24,631 bases of DNA, from NCBI GenBank assembly GCA_008931825.1, contig QXVZ01018660.1:1-24631 (forward strand), read 5' to 3'. Positions 11,201 to 18,906 of this stretch are shown piece after piece. The position numbers were made by a program, and so were the translations under genes. The notes under the pieces are model-generated. The model was not told where the DNA came from. It worked only from the letters and a program-made list of their open reading frames with translations, and ran no database searches. The DNA comes from Phallusia fumigata. Taxonomy: Eukaryota; Chordata; Ascidiacea; Phlebobranchia; Ascidiidae. The number at the start of each line of letters is the position of its first letter. Position 1 is the stretch's first letter.

Positions 11201-14200
11201 ACAGAAATCAACCATGTGGGACACTTGGCAAGTATAAATTAGAATGTGTTTTTGCATTTAATAAGATAGCTGACAATAATTGGGATCCTATACCGTCGTT
11301 ACTCGTCTCGCGTATTTCCTCTTCGAGGAAGGCATTTGCTCTTTTGGCTTCTATAATGCCTAAGGGCATGTTTCTCTCATTTTTTGTGGGCGGTTGGTGA
11401 GAACCTGGCATCAGAAAAAAACAAGTGTCTGTCTGTTTTCCTTAATTTGTTGCTAACTGGGAGCTATACCTTGACGCGATATACAAAAGTTTTTATGAAT
11501 CATATATTATTTTAACGAAAAAAACAACATACTATAATTTGCACACCAGTATAATAGCTCCTGCTAAGGTTGTCACCCCCTTCTAGCGTGACACTCGCAC
11601 AAAACTTTATCGCTATAAAGCCATTGTTTGCCGGATCCGAGTTCGGCGCTGCGACGCGTGTGTATTTGGCGTCTGCACTTCCGCCGGGTTCTTTAAATGG
11701 ACCACACGCGCGTCAAGAGCCTTTTCATTCGGTCCTTCATTGTCGAAGGACGCAGATAGGGGCGGTCGGTCGCTTTCATCACGCCACGGGCCAAAGCAAA
11801 CTCTTGTCCATTGAACCTGCGCGCAAGGCCATTGTCGACTGGAACAACACCGAATACGTCATGCTTGTGATACGCGTGAATGCCCGTGCCTTTGTACAAG
11901 AAACGATCATAAGCGTGCTTGGTTGTTCAGAAAACGTATTCATATCTGAATCATAACAGGTTGTTCGCTCTTTTAAACTGACTATTTTATTCCAGGATTG
12001 GCACCTGTGTCTGGGATGTGCGAGCACATGAGAAGCTGCAGCATCAACGAAGACATCGGGCTGGCATCTGCTTTTACTATTGCGCACGAAATCGGACACA
12101 AGTAAGTGCAATCCTTTGCTATAATACGCGACGGCTCGAAAACAACGCGACTACCTGCTACTGTTATGCGAGTTTATTGATATGCAAACGACATTTTTGC
12201 AATTACTACATAGCGACGCGATTTGTATTTGGGTAAGTAAAGCCAATTAATGCCACTTAACTTAATTACTGGTTGAAAGATATGCCACGCTGGACTTTTC
12301 CCGTTATTTACCCGTTTCAACTTGGTTTAAGAGGTATGGGAGTTTGCTGAGCGTTTTGCGTCTAGACTCGCCTTCCCAGAATTGAATGTTTTTGCAGCCG
12401 TTTCCACGCGCAAAAAACAACCAACCGCTAAAATCCAAACAGCTTTTTCGTGGCTTTTGCTCTTGCGATGGTGTCATGAACCAGCTTTAATCGTAATGCT
12501 TACGTTTTGTGAGACCCAAAGGCTGCTTTCGATCGAGCTAAAGAGAACAATTTAAGAGCCCATGTCGACAGACGACATCGCCTTCTCTCGTCACCCTCCA
12601 GATTGCCGATTTAACGACTTCGTCTGCACTCTCGCGCTACTAGTGGTGGTTGTGGTTGTGTAGTTTGGCACCAAAGAGTTTTCCAAATAGCGAAGAATCA
12701 AAGCAGGGGAATCTGTTTAGTATTTACAAAGCATGAAGCGCAACGTGTTGTTGCCTCACATCTGCCACTAATCCCTTCGCTTTGAGCTCGTTTGTACACG
12801 TCGCGCCACACACGCAGGTTTGGCGCCGCGCTCATTCAATTTTGCGTACAGCTTCTGTGAAAATTCTCCATTTTTTGAGATGGATTGAATAGATTCATCA
12901 TTCCGTGTCCTATTGTCTTAAAGTCGTTAACTTTAGAACCTTCTGGATGAGTGTTTAATGTTTCTGCGTCGAGGTGTTTGTTAAAGCTGACATGCATCTG
13001 TGTTTATAGTTTCGGGATGAACCACGATGGAACAGGCAACGAGTGCGGTCCAGGAAATGGCCAGCCCTCCAAGATCATGGCGCCGCAAATGACCACCAAC
13101 ACCAGTCCCTTTATGTGGTCCCGATGCTCCAAGAAATACATTACCGACTTCTTGGAGTAAGTGTTAATACACTCCATACGAATTTTTTTCCAGAACAATA
13201 TAATAAACCCCATGTTTGTTGTAGCTCCGGTGCAGGGAGTTGCCTCGTTGACTCGCCACCATCAAGGGACTTTAACTTCCCAGAAGAGATGCCTGGACAG
13301 TTGCATGACGCCGATGAGCAGTGTCGTTTTCAGTATGGTGCACAATCCAAGCAGTGTCACTACGGGGTAGGTACCACTGACTTTCAGAATTGGTCCAAAT
13401 CCGGCAATATTTTTCGTGTGCGATGGATTCTTCGCCTTTTTCTCCGCGTACCAGTTACTCGGGCATCTAATGTGACCCTCTATTATGTTCGTAAACAAGC
13501 CTAATGGTGCCTTGGCCATGTTCCTTGGGTGACTGATTGCCCGTGCTCAAACAAAGCGCCCGGAATTCAACGAGCATTACCGCAAAATGCACATCTTGAT
13601 TGGCACACAATGCAAATGGAGTAATTAATCGAAAAACTGTCACCCTTATCACGATCCCACTAATCCACCGAAGAAACTTATCTCGTTTTCTCTACGTCAT
13701 TTTACGGTTTACTGCCTCTGAACTTCGCACCTACGTTCGTCAAGCTGGGTGGTCTCAACCGCCGGACTAACTTCCGAACTTAAGGTCAACCGTAATGTTG
13801 AAAGTTGGCTCTTCAGGCCAGTGAGTTTTGTCGTCGACAAACATCGCGTGACCACCCACTTTTATTTGCCAAAAAATTTCCGGCACACCAACAGGATTTA
13901 CATGGTGAAGTCATCAACCAATACAGTTTCAGGCCTTACTGATTGGCGAAAATCGCCTTGGTTGTCTGAACGCTAACCCATAGTTGTTTAAAACGCAATA
14001 TCACTGACCTACTTCGCAATAAATCCGTGGTTTTTTACATCGTGGCTGGTTACAGGTCAAATAAAACTCTTCATTAGCTTCAGGCCTTGGGTGTCAAAAA
14101 TTGTCTTGCAGATAAATTGGTCGACCCGCGCTAACTTTCATCATACCAAGCTGGAGTAATCTGCTTTATATAAACGACTGTGCCCTTTGTACTGTTAGAC

Positions 14201-17200
14201 ACTTCTGACGCCTCGTTTATTGCTTTTCTGTTAGGATGTGTGCCGGGAGTTGTGGTGCACGAGCAAGAATGAGCGATGCGCAACGAACAGCATACCAGCT
14301 GCAGAAGGTACCAACTGCATCACATCTGACATACCAAGAGGGGTAAGTACACAAAATATTAAAACTTTCTTGGCCCAAATATGGTCAGGAAACCAAATAA
14401 ACTTTTTGTTTTAACAGTGGTGCTACCGCGGCGACTGTGTGCCTTTCGGATACCGACCGCAGGCTGTCGACGGTTCCTGGGGTTCCTGGACCGCATGGGC
14501 TGAGTGTTCACGTACTTGCGGCACCGGCATTAGTTCCTCGTCAAGAAGCTGCGACAATCCAGCCCCCGAACATGGCGGCAAATATTGCATTGGCGAGAGA
14601 ATGCGCTACCGATCGTGCAACACTCAGGTAAGAAAAGACTGATTTTTTTCTGTTTGTTTTTAGAGAAAGGGAATTTTTGTACGATTTTGTCATGTCTGTT
14701 TGTGGTAAAACTGTATTTGAAATGCCTCTCGCCTCTGCTCGCAATTTCACGGCTTTCATTTTCACGAAAAACAGGAGTGTTTATCCCCATCGGGCGACTT
14801 TCGTGTGGCGCAGTGCGCAAATTCTGACAACGTGCCATTCCAGGGAAAATATTACAACTGGGTTCCGTACACTGTCGGTAGGTTTCGCTACGTGCGAGGA
14901 TTTTTGTCCTCTGGTTCGGGTGCAAGTTGCAATACTGCTTACAATTACGCCGCTGTGGCGCTCTTAATAATAACATCCCGCTATCGGGCTTATGTTGTTA
15001 ATCGCTGCGCTGAATTGCTTACATACCGTGCACGCAGTATACGCCTCGCAAACGACGCCACATAGGCTCGTGGAAAGATAACATGCTCACTCGCTTGTTG
15101 CATTTAACGTGACGTCATCCGCCATGACGTCAGCGCGGTGTTGGACAAAGATTTTGCGTAATGGTAAACCCGCTACAAGCGTTGCGTTGAAGGCTTTGTG
15201 ATTGAAATTGCGGGGCAAGAGGCATTTCAAGGGTCGTACAAGTGTCTTGCCGGTCAGCTGACCCTACTTACCAAATGTGCTTTTGTGCTAAACTGCTTAT
15301 TGTGCGTTGATCAGCGTTGCACGGACCCAAACTCGGATCCTCGTCGGGAGCAGTGCGCTCGCTTCGACACTGAGCTGTTTCGTGGCAAGTACTACAACTG
15401 GCTGCCCTACACAGGTAACGACGCTGCAAAAACCCCGTGTTTAACATTTACGCAAGCATGCTGCGTTTGTAAGCTGCCGTACTCGCACAAGCAATTATTG
15501 ACGTGGTGTTTTTGTGCCTTTTGGGCTGATTTTGGCTGTAGGAAAAGTTATAAAACATCAACACATAAATTTGCAATGTATCAGTAAATTTATTGTAGCT
15601 AAAGAACTGTCATCTTTCCTACTCCAGTCAAACCATGAGTTGATTCTTCACACAATGGCATTCGACTACGATCTCTTATGCGCTCTTTTAAATTTCAGGC
15701 AGCAACGTGAAGGCATGCGCTCTTAACTGCCTCGCACAGGGCTTCAACTTTTTCGCCGAACGAGCTCCGGCAGTCATCGATGGAACAAAGTGTTTCTCAG
15801 ACTCGCTCGACGTCTGCATTAACGGAGAATGCCACGTAAGTGTCATGTGGCCTTCTTTAGGTGCCGACGGCATATTATTTTTTCACTATAACCCTAAGGT
15901 TCAATAAAATACCCGAAACTTCTAGATTTAAGTTCTTCGCGTACCTTGCATTAAAATTGACGTTTTTTTATTTACAGCACGTTGGTTGCGACCATGTATT
16001 GCATTCAAATGCCACCGAGGATAAATGCAGAGTATGTGGAGGAGATGGTAGCACATGTGAAACACAAGCCGGAATCTTCAACATGCAGATAGGAATGCAC
16101 GGACGTAAGTAACTCTCCACGCTTTAAAACAATGGTGCGCTTGGTGCTACCTGGAAATACACGTTAGCTGTCTGAATTGAGTCCTTTATAATAAAGCTTT
16201 TATATCCTTTCCGACTGTACTTACCGATGATGTCTAAGCTCTGTTTTACCCCTGCCTTTGCAAAAAAACGATGGACCGCGATAGAGGTGACGTAATCTTT
16301 CCGTATCACGCGGCGCCATCTTAGATCGAATTAGCACCATAAAGATTGGCTTCCGGCGCGTAAGGCGAACGCGTAAAGATTGATTGGCAAGTGATGTGCG
16401 GCTGAATTATCGCCCGCAACACGTCACATTCGGAAATATCATGAGCGTTGCGAAATACGGTTTGCCAGGATGAAAAGTTCGCGATTAAGCTGCGTAATAA
16501 CTCGGAAACGTTGGTAATCGGTGCTAAACTTGGGTAACAATGCCATCACTGTTCAGACGTGCTACCTGCACGAAGCGTAAATATTTAGACTTGCGTGGTT
16601 GGCTTGACCTATCTCCTACCTGCCGGTAGATTGGGGCGCAAACTGATTCGTCTGTAGATTATGCCGGCCTAAATTTTTGCTTTGGCAATTCCTATAATTG
16701 TTCTTCTTTCTTTGCAGAATATCACCAAGTTGTTACCATCCCACGAGGCTCAGTTAACATTCTTATACAGGAATTGGAAATTTCCAAACAAAACTATATA
16801 GGTGAGCTACATACACCAATACGACATTAACTATTGAGTGTTGGCCCAGAAACTTCAAATATGTTGCTAACGCTTTCAACAATCATAAACCGTAAAACGT
16901 CTTTGCAGCTTTAAAGAACAGCAGAAATGAGGATTACATCAACGGTGGCTGGACAATCGACTGGCCGCAGAAGTTTAAAGTTGCAGGAACCACTTTTACG
17001 TACAAACGACCCGGAGACGAACCAGAGTCACTTGAAGCGCTTGGGCCAACTTCAGAAGATCTTGTTGTCATGGTAAGTTCCCGTAATCCAACACACTCTA
17101 TTTTACATTTACAAATACGAGTTTTTACAACTGTTGCTTTTTAACAGCTTTTGGTACAAGAAACTAACCGCGGTCTTCGCTACGAATACAACGTCCCCGT

Positions 17201-18756
17201 TGAACGCGAGAGCAGCGGAGACAACGTATCTCCGTTTCTATGGAGCCAGGGACAATGGACGCCTTGTACTGCATCTTGCGCCGGAGGTAAGTCTTAAACA
17301 AAAACGAGTTTGTGTCATGTGTTGATAACCGTAAAACAGCATAGAATATTGTTCAGCTTTTAACATCACCACCTATAAGCGTTTTTGTTTGCTTTTAGGC
17401 ACTCAACGCCGTCCAGTGGAATGCCATCGGGTTGATGACGACACGATAGTCCAACCGAGCTATTGCAACCAAGCGACCAAACCTGTTGAACAGGAACAAT
17501 CCTGCAATGTGGAACCATGCCCACCAATGTAAGTCAAGTTCATTCCTACAACAGTAGAAGTGTTCATACCTACATTAAAGCAGTAGATTACTCGTCAACT
17601 TACTGTGTAGTTATAGGTAGAAAACAATCAACAGTAAATGTTATGGCCCCAACACGTTACAGCTCCACTAAACCATTTTTCTTCTTTGTTTAGGTGGTCG
17701 CCTGGCGAATGGGGTGAGTGCAGTCGCACATGTGGCGGAGGACACCGAACGCGGCAGGTCATGTGTATGAGGATTCTCAGTCAAATCGAAGACGAAGTAA
17801 TTGACGGCAGCTATTGTACTGGCCGAAAACCACGATCCAGTGATAGCTGCAATCACGAAACCTGCCCGCCCCAGTGGACAACTAGCCGCTGGTCATCGGT
17901 AAGTTGTATTTACATGCGTTAACTCAAGTAAAGCTCATAGTTCGGTTTTCTGCAAGTGTGTTAACATTTTAGGGCACCAAATCAGCACAAACATTAATAT
18001 CCTGGCTTAATGTTAAATATCGGAAATATATGTTGTATTCTGCCTGATTGGCACAGTGGCAATCAAACTGATTTCGTTTTTCTTTTGCAGTGCAAACCAC
18101 GTTGTGGTCCCGGAACCAAGACAAGGAACGTACAATGTAAATCCAGCGACAGGCGCGAGACATTTCCTGACGAGAGGTGCGATATCAGAGCAAAGCCTGC
18201 TGCCAAGGCTCACTGTAACAGCGGAGCTTGTCCGCCACCTCGATGGGTGTACGGCAAATGGAGCAAGGTGCGTTTAATACATGTTCAGTTATGTTTGATT
18301 GAGTTTAAACGGACGCCCTAAAGATTGATTAATTTCGTAAAACAGGGTTTCAGCAGGACTTGAAGTTCTTACAATTTAGGCTCCATGCAATTTTAAAGAA
18401 TTTGATTCACTCTAAATCTAAAATGAAACCAACAATAATAACAATCGAAATAAGTTCGGTATTTACATTAAAATATATTTGATCTTCATTAGTGTTCCGC
18501 ACCATGTGGTCACGGAATCAAGAAGCGACGAGTTTACTGCGCCACCCCGGGCACCAACGCCATGACGACTGGTTGCCCTGACAACCGCAAGCCCAAGACC
18601 GTGCAGTCGTGTACATCGCAATGCGGCGCCCCGGAGCCAGAAGCTCAGTGCACGGATGACGGAAAGGTCGCCTACTGCCCACTTGTGCTTCGATTCAAGT
18701 TCTGTAATCGTGCTTACTTCCGCAAGATGTGCTGCGCTACCTGCTCAAGAGGTTAA
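5161..18756 (+). CDS. ADAMTS10: ADAMTS6/ADAMTS10-type secreted metalloprotease (22 coding exon positions, one of them duplicated)
   Basis: Secreted zinc metalloprotease of the extracellular matrix; vertebrate ADAMTS6 and ADAMTS10 act on fibrillin microfibrils and cell-surface matrix. Joining the exons listed separately gives 1195 codons with 13a, with every junction in frame. Domains by residue: signal peptide 1 to about 24; prodomain to 322 ending in a furin site RRRR|S; metalloprotease about 323-530 with HEIGHNFGMNHD (zinc ligands H479, H483, H489; catalytic E480) and Met-turn M507; disintegrin-like about 533-630; TSP1 about 635-686; Cys-rich about 687-790; spacer about 800-920; four more TSP1 repeats from W923; PLAC about 1157-1193. 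One plus four TSP1 repeats with PLAC is the ADAMTS6/10 layout, and blocks such as [21 protein letters not shown] and VAYCPLVL match that pair closely. Vertebrate homologues are about 1100 residues; the extra length is mostly prodomain. The catalytic and cysteine framework looks intact. Whether it is the single pre-duplication orthologue of ADAMTS6 and ADAMTS10 needs a tree. Confidence 0.93.
5255..6529 (+). other. ADAMTS intron 1 (1275 bp)
   Basis: A gtaagt donor and a gcag acceptor with a mediocre pyrimidine tract. No supported gene lies inside; short open frames at 5427-5907 lack domains. A second, stronger acceptor ends at 6396, just before an in-frame ATG (see exon 2 and the findings). Confidence 0.7.
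6530..6987 (+). CDS. ADAMTS10: ADAMTS exon 2: prodomain
   Basis: Enters in phase 1 after ctggagcag and leaves in phase 0 at CTG|gtaagt. It encodes most of the reprolysin-type prodomain: [14 protein letters not shown] near the start, the [18 protein letters not shown] strand, then two prodomain cysteines in EDCHYKG and LSLCNG. An early basic run RRRR|S around residue 86 mirrors the basic RRQRR stretch in ADAMTS10 and may be an extra furin site. The frame stays open upstream to an ATG at 6400, so a longer alternative 5' version is possible. Confidence 0.88.
7058..7250 (+). CDS. ADAMTS10: ADAMTS exon 3: end of prodomain core
   Basis: Phase 0 in (tttgcag|CAA), phase 1 out (TCC G|gtaagg). Encodes [17 protein letters not shown], matching the GLIVADEEEYLIEP block of ADAMTS10, and HVILKRS. 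It then carries a third prodomain cysteine in HCGYS, the likely cysteine-switch position that keeps the zymogen inactive. Introns on both sides are only 70 and 71 bp. Confidence 0.93.
7322..7653 (+). CDS. ADAMTS10: ADAMTS exon 4: prodomain linker, furin site, start of metalloprotease
   Basis: Phase 1 in, phase 0 out (ATT|gtaagt). After [10 protein letters not shown] comes a long polar stretch with a His-rich RKHRRHHH run, then KSRRRR|S with the furin cut after 7542 (residue 322). The catalytic domain opens with [15 protein letters not shown] and continues [14 protein letters not shown], nearly the same as vertebrate ADAMTS10. The linker is longer than in vertebrates. Confidence 0.94.
7718..7801 (+). 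CDS. ADAMTS10: ADAMTS exon 5: metalloprotease
   Basis: 28 codons, phase 0 at both ends (tttcag|GTC to CAG|gtaagc). Encodes [20 protein letters not shown] followed by VVLLTEDQ, which aligns residue for residue with the AKLFQDSSLGSTVNILVTR block of ADAMTS10. Confidence 0.95.
7802..9546 (+). other. ADAMTS intron 5 (1745 bp, the longest)
   Basis: Donor gtaagc, acceptor aattgcag. No supported gene inside. Open frames at 8536-8733 and on the - strand (8604-8870, 9080-9367) are short and without domains. Confidence 0.75.
9547..9686 (+). CDS. ADAMTS10: ADAMTS exon 6: metalloprotease
   Basis: Phase 0 in, phase 2 out (ACA GG|gtgagt). Encodes [20 protein letters not shown] and ends HHDNAILIT. It aligns with the [20 protein letters not shown] block of ADAMTS10. 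The codon split across the next junction reads Gly where most ADAMTS proteins have Arg (LITR). Confidence 0.94.
9687..11183 (+). other. ADAMTS intron 6 (1497 bp)
   Basis: Donor gtgagt, acceptor cttttgcag. It contains a perfect CRE palindrome TGACGTCA at 10293-10300. No supported gene inside. Confidence 0.75.
11184..11227 (+). CDS. ADAMTS10: ADAMTS exon 7: 44-nt microexon-like piece of metalloprotease, GC donor
   Basis: Encodes [15 protein letters not shown] (the flanking codons are split across junctions), matching YDICIYKNKPCGTLG of ADAMTS10. It enters in phase 2 and leaves in phase 1. The donor is G|GCAAGT, so the following intron is of the rare GC-AG type; only this junction keeps the frame into exon 8 (GLAPVSGMC). 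Confidence 0.9.
11228..11995 (+). other. ADAMTS intron 7 (768 bp, GC-AG)
   Basis: Starts GCAAGT and ends ttccag. A 128-codon open frame (11570-11956) lies inside, but it has no recognised domain and no splice framing, so I do not call it a gene. Confidence 0.75.
11996..12101 (+). CDS. ADAMTS10: ADAMTS exon 8: zinc-binding site, first half
   Basis: Encodes [20 protein letters not shown] and the helix [10 protein letters not shown], ending AA|gtaagt. It carries zinc ligands H479 and H483 and the catalytic glutamate E480. The Asn codon of HEIGHN is split across the junction with exon 9. Confidence 0.95.
12102..13009 (+). other. ADAMTS intron 8 (908 bp)
   Basis: Splits the zinc-binding motif. 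No supported gene inside and no repeat recognised. Confidence 0.75.
13010..13156 (+). CDS. ADAMTS10: ADAMTS exon 9: third zinc ligand and Met-turn
   Basis: Encodes [20 protein letters not shown], with the third zinc ligand H489, then KIMAPQM with Met-turn M507, and [13 protein letters not shown]. It closes the catalytic domain. Phase 2 out at GA|gtaagt; the next intron is 68 bp. Confidence 0.95.
13225..13366 (+). CDS. ADAMTS10: ADAMTS exon 10: end of metalloprotease, start of disintegrin-like domain
   Basis: Encodes [12 protein letters not shown], then [20 protein letters not shown] and SKQCHYG. This matches LCLNNRPP ... [11 protein letters not shown] ... KSRQCKYG of ADAMTS10. Ends in phase 0 at GGG|gtaggt. 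Confidence 0.95.
13367..14234 (+). other. ADAMTS intron 10 (868 bp)
   Basis: No supported gene inside; the open frame at 13749-13976 has no domain. Confidence 0.75.
14235..14342 (+). CDS. ADAMTS10: ADAMTS exon 11: disintegrin-like domain
   Basis: 36 codons, phase 0 at both ends. Encodes [20 protein letters not shown] and PAAEGTNC, closely matching EVCSELWCLSKSNRC and PAAEGTLC of ADAMTS10. Confidence 0.95.
14418..14627 (+). CDS. ADAMTS10: ADAMTS exon 12: end of disintegrin-like domain and first TSP1 repeat
   Basis: 70 codons, phase 0 at both ends. Encodes [11 protein letters not shown], then the central TSP1 repeat opening [17 protein letters not shown]. This has the WxxWxxW C-mannosylation pattern and the CSRTCG O-fucosylation motif. 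It ends [18 protein letters not shown]. Confidence 0.96.
14775..14877 (+). CDS. ADAMTS10: ADAMTS exon 13a: Cys-rich domain start, alternative copy A
   Basis: Acceptor aaacag|GAG, donor GTC G|gtaggt; 103 nt, phase 0 in and phase 1 out. Encodes [14 protein letters not shown] ... [12 protein letters not shown]. It aligns with DCPPGSQDFREVQC ... FRGKFYKW of ADAMTS10, and shares SGDFR-QC with it more closely than copy B does. It cannot be joined to 13b in frame, so the two should be mutually exclusive. Confidence 0.85.
14878..15314 (+). other. Intron between the duplicated exons (437 bp)
   Basis: Separates exons 13a and 13b. It holds two perfect TGACGTCA palindromes at 15110-15117 and 15125-15132. 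It is long enough that simple steric exclusion between the splice sites is unlikely to explain one-at-a-time use. Confidence 0.7.
15110..15132. promoter_or_regulatory. Paired full CRE/ATF palindromes
   Basis: Two perfect 8-bp TGACGTCA sites start 15 bp apart (15110 and 15125). An 8-mer this specific occurs about once per 65 kb by chance, so a close pair is unlikely to be random. It may be a cAMP/bZIP-responsive enhancer or an internal promoter. Function is inferred from the motif only. Confidence 0.4.
15315..15414 (+). CDS. ADAMTS10: ADAMTS exon 13b: Cys-rich domain start, alternative copy B
   Basis: Acceptor gatcag|CGT, donor ACA G|gtaacg; 100 nt, phase 0 in and phase 1 out. Encodes [18 protein letters not shown] ... 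[12 protein letters not shown]. Both cysteines and the F-x-GKYYNW core are kept, and about 18 of 33 residues match copy A. The differences fall in the loop between the cysteines and just after it. Using it gives a protein of 1194 residues. Confidence 0.85.
15699..15835 (+). CDS. ADAMTS10: ADAMTS exon 14: Cys-rich domain
   Basis: Phase 1 in, phase 0 out. Encodes [20 protein letters not shown], then [10 protein letters not shown] and DVCINGECH, matching the VKACSLTCLAEGFNFYTERA block of ADAMTS10. Confidence 0.95.
15978..16104 (+). CDS. ADAMTS10: ADAMTS exon 15: end of Cys-rich domain
   Basis: Phase 0 in, phase 1 out. Encodes [20 protein letters not shown] and GGDGSTCET, the hallmark end of the ADAMTS Cys-rich domain, then IFNMQIG at the start of the spacer. 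Confidence 0.95.
16105..16717 (+). other. ADAMTS intron 15 (613 bp)
   Basis: Donor gtaagt, acceptor tttgcag. No supported feature inside. Confidence 0.75.
16718..16801 (+). CDS. ADAMTS10: ADAMTS exon 16: spacer
   Basis: Phase 1 at both ends. Encodes [20 protein letters not shown], matching YEDVVWIPKGSVHIFIQDL of the ADAMTS10 spacer. Confidence 0.94.
   Translation, partial: NITKLLPSHEAQLTFLYRNWKFPNKTI
16909..17072 (+). CDS. ADAMTS10: ADAMTS exon 17: spacer
   Basis: Phase 1 in, phase 0 out (ATG|gtaagt). Encodes [20 protein letters not shown], then [10 protein letters not shown] and [16 protein letters not shown], matching LAGTTFQLRQ and QSLEALGPINASLIVM. Confidence 0.95.
17148..17286 (+). 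CDS. ADAMTS10: ADAMTS exon 18: end of spacer and start of second TSP1
   Basis: Phase 0 in, phase 1 out. Encodes [20 protein letters not shown] (end of spacer), then [16 protein letters not shown] opening TSP1 repeat 2, which keeps the CxxSC O-fucosylation pattern. Confidence 0.94.
17399..17528 (+). CDS. ADAMTS10: ADAMTS exon 19: second TSP1 repeat
   Basis: Phase 1 in, phase 2 out. Encodes [14 protein letters not shown] and [12 protein letters not shown], the rest of TSP1 repeat 2 with its conserved cysteine spacing. Confidence 0.94.
17694..17898 (+). CDS. ADAMTS10: ADAMTS exon 20: third TSP1 repeat
   Basis: Phase 2 in, phase 0 out (TCG|gtaagt). Encodes [20 protein letters not shown] through CNHETCPP, then opens repeat 4 with QWTTSRWSS. 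The CSRTCG O-fucosylation motif is present. Confidence 0.95.
18091..18267 (+). CDS. ADAMTS10: ADAMTS exon 21: fourth TSP1 repeat
   Basis: 59 codons, phase 0 at both ends. Encodes [20 protein letters not shown] through CNSGACPP, then WVYGKWSK opening repeat 5. The first cysteine pair reads CKPRCG, which lacks the Ser/Thr needed for O-fucosylation. Confidence 0.95.
18493..18756 (+). CDS. ADAMTS10: ADAMTS exon 22: fifth TSP1 repeat, PLAC domain and stop
   Basis: Phase 0 in, TAA stop at 18754-18756. Encodes [16 protein letters not shown] (TSP1 repeat 5), then the PLAC domain: [31 protein letters not shown]. It matches the ADAMTS10 C-terminus ([22 protein letters not shown]) nearly residue for residue and is the main reason for the ADAMTS6/10 call. 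Confidence 0.97.
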   Translation, partial: CSAPCGHGIKKRRVYCATPGTNAMTTGCPDNRKPKTVQSCTSQCGAPEPEAQCTDDGKVAYCPLVLRFKFCNRAYFRKMCCATCSRG

Positions 18757-18906
18757 GCGCGCGGCATGCGGTAAAGTCCTTGTTAAGTTTTGCTATGCAA
18801 TGTCGCCGCTGGTTCGGGTGCGACGGGTGTTGATGCGAAAGTGGCTGGTACGCCGGGAGTTTGCGCGCCGCGTTTTCTTTTTTATTGAGACGTCACTGTG
18901 AATAAA
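18757..18906 (+). terminator. ADAMTS 3' untranslated region to first poly(A) signal
   Basis: A canonical AATAAA lies at 18901-18906, 145 bases after the stop codon, with a GT-containing stretch downstream (aagtgtcgcgttgg). A second AATAAA at 19217-19222, followed by a T/GT-rich run, could give a longer transcript. Confidence 0.5.

Noticed and set aside
11570-11956. 128-codon open frame inside ADAMTS intron 7
   Set aside because: The frame lacks known motifs and sits between well-supported exons whose phases join without it.
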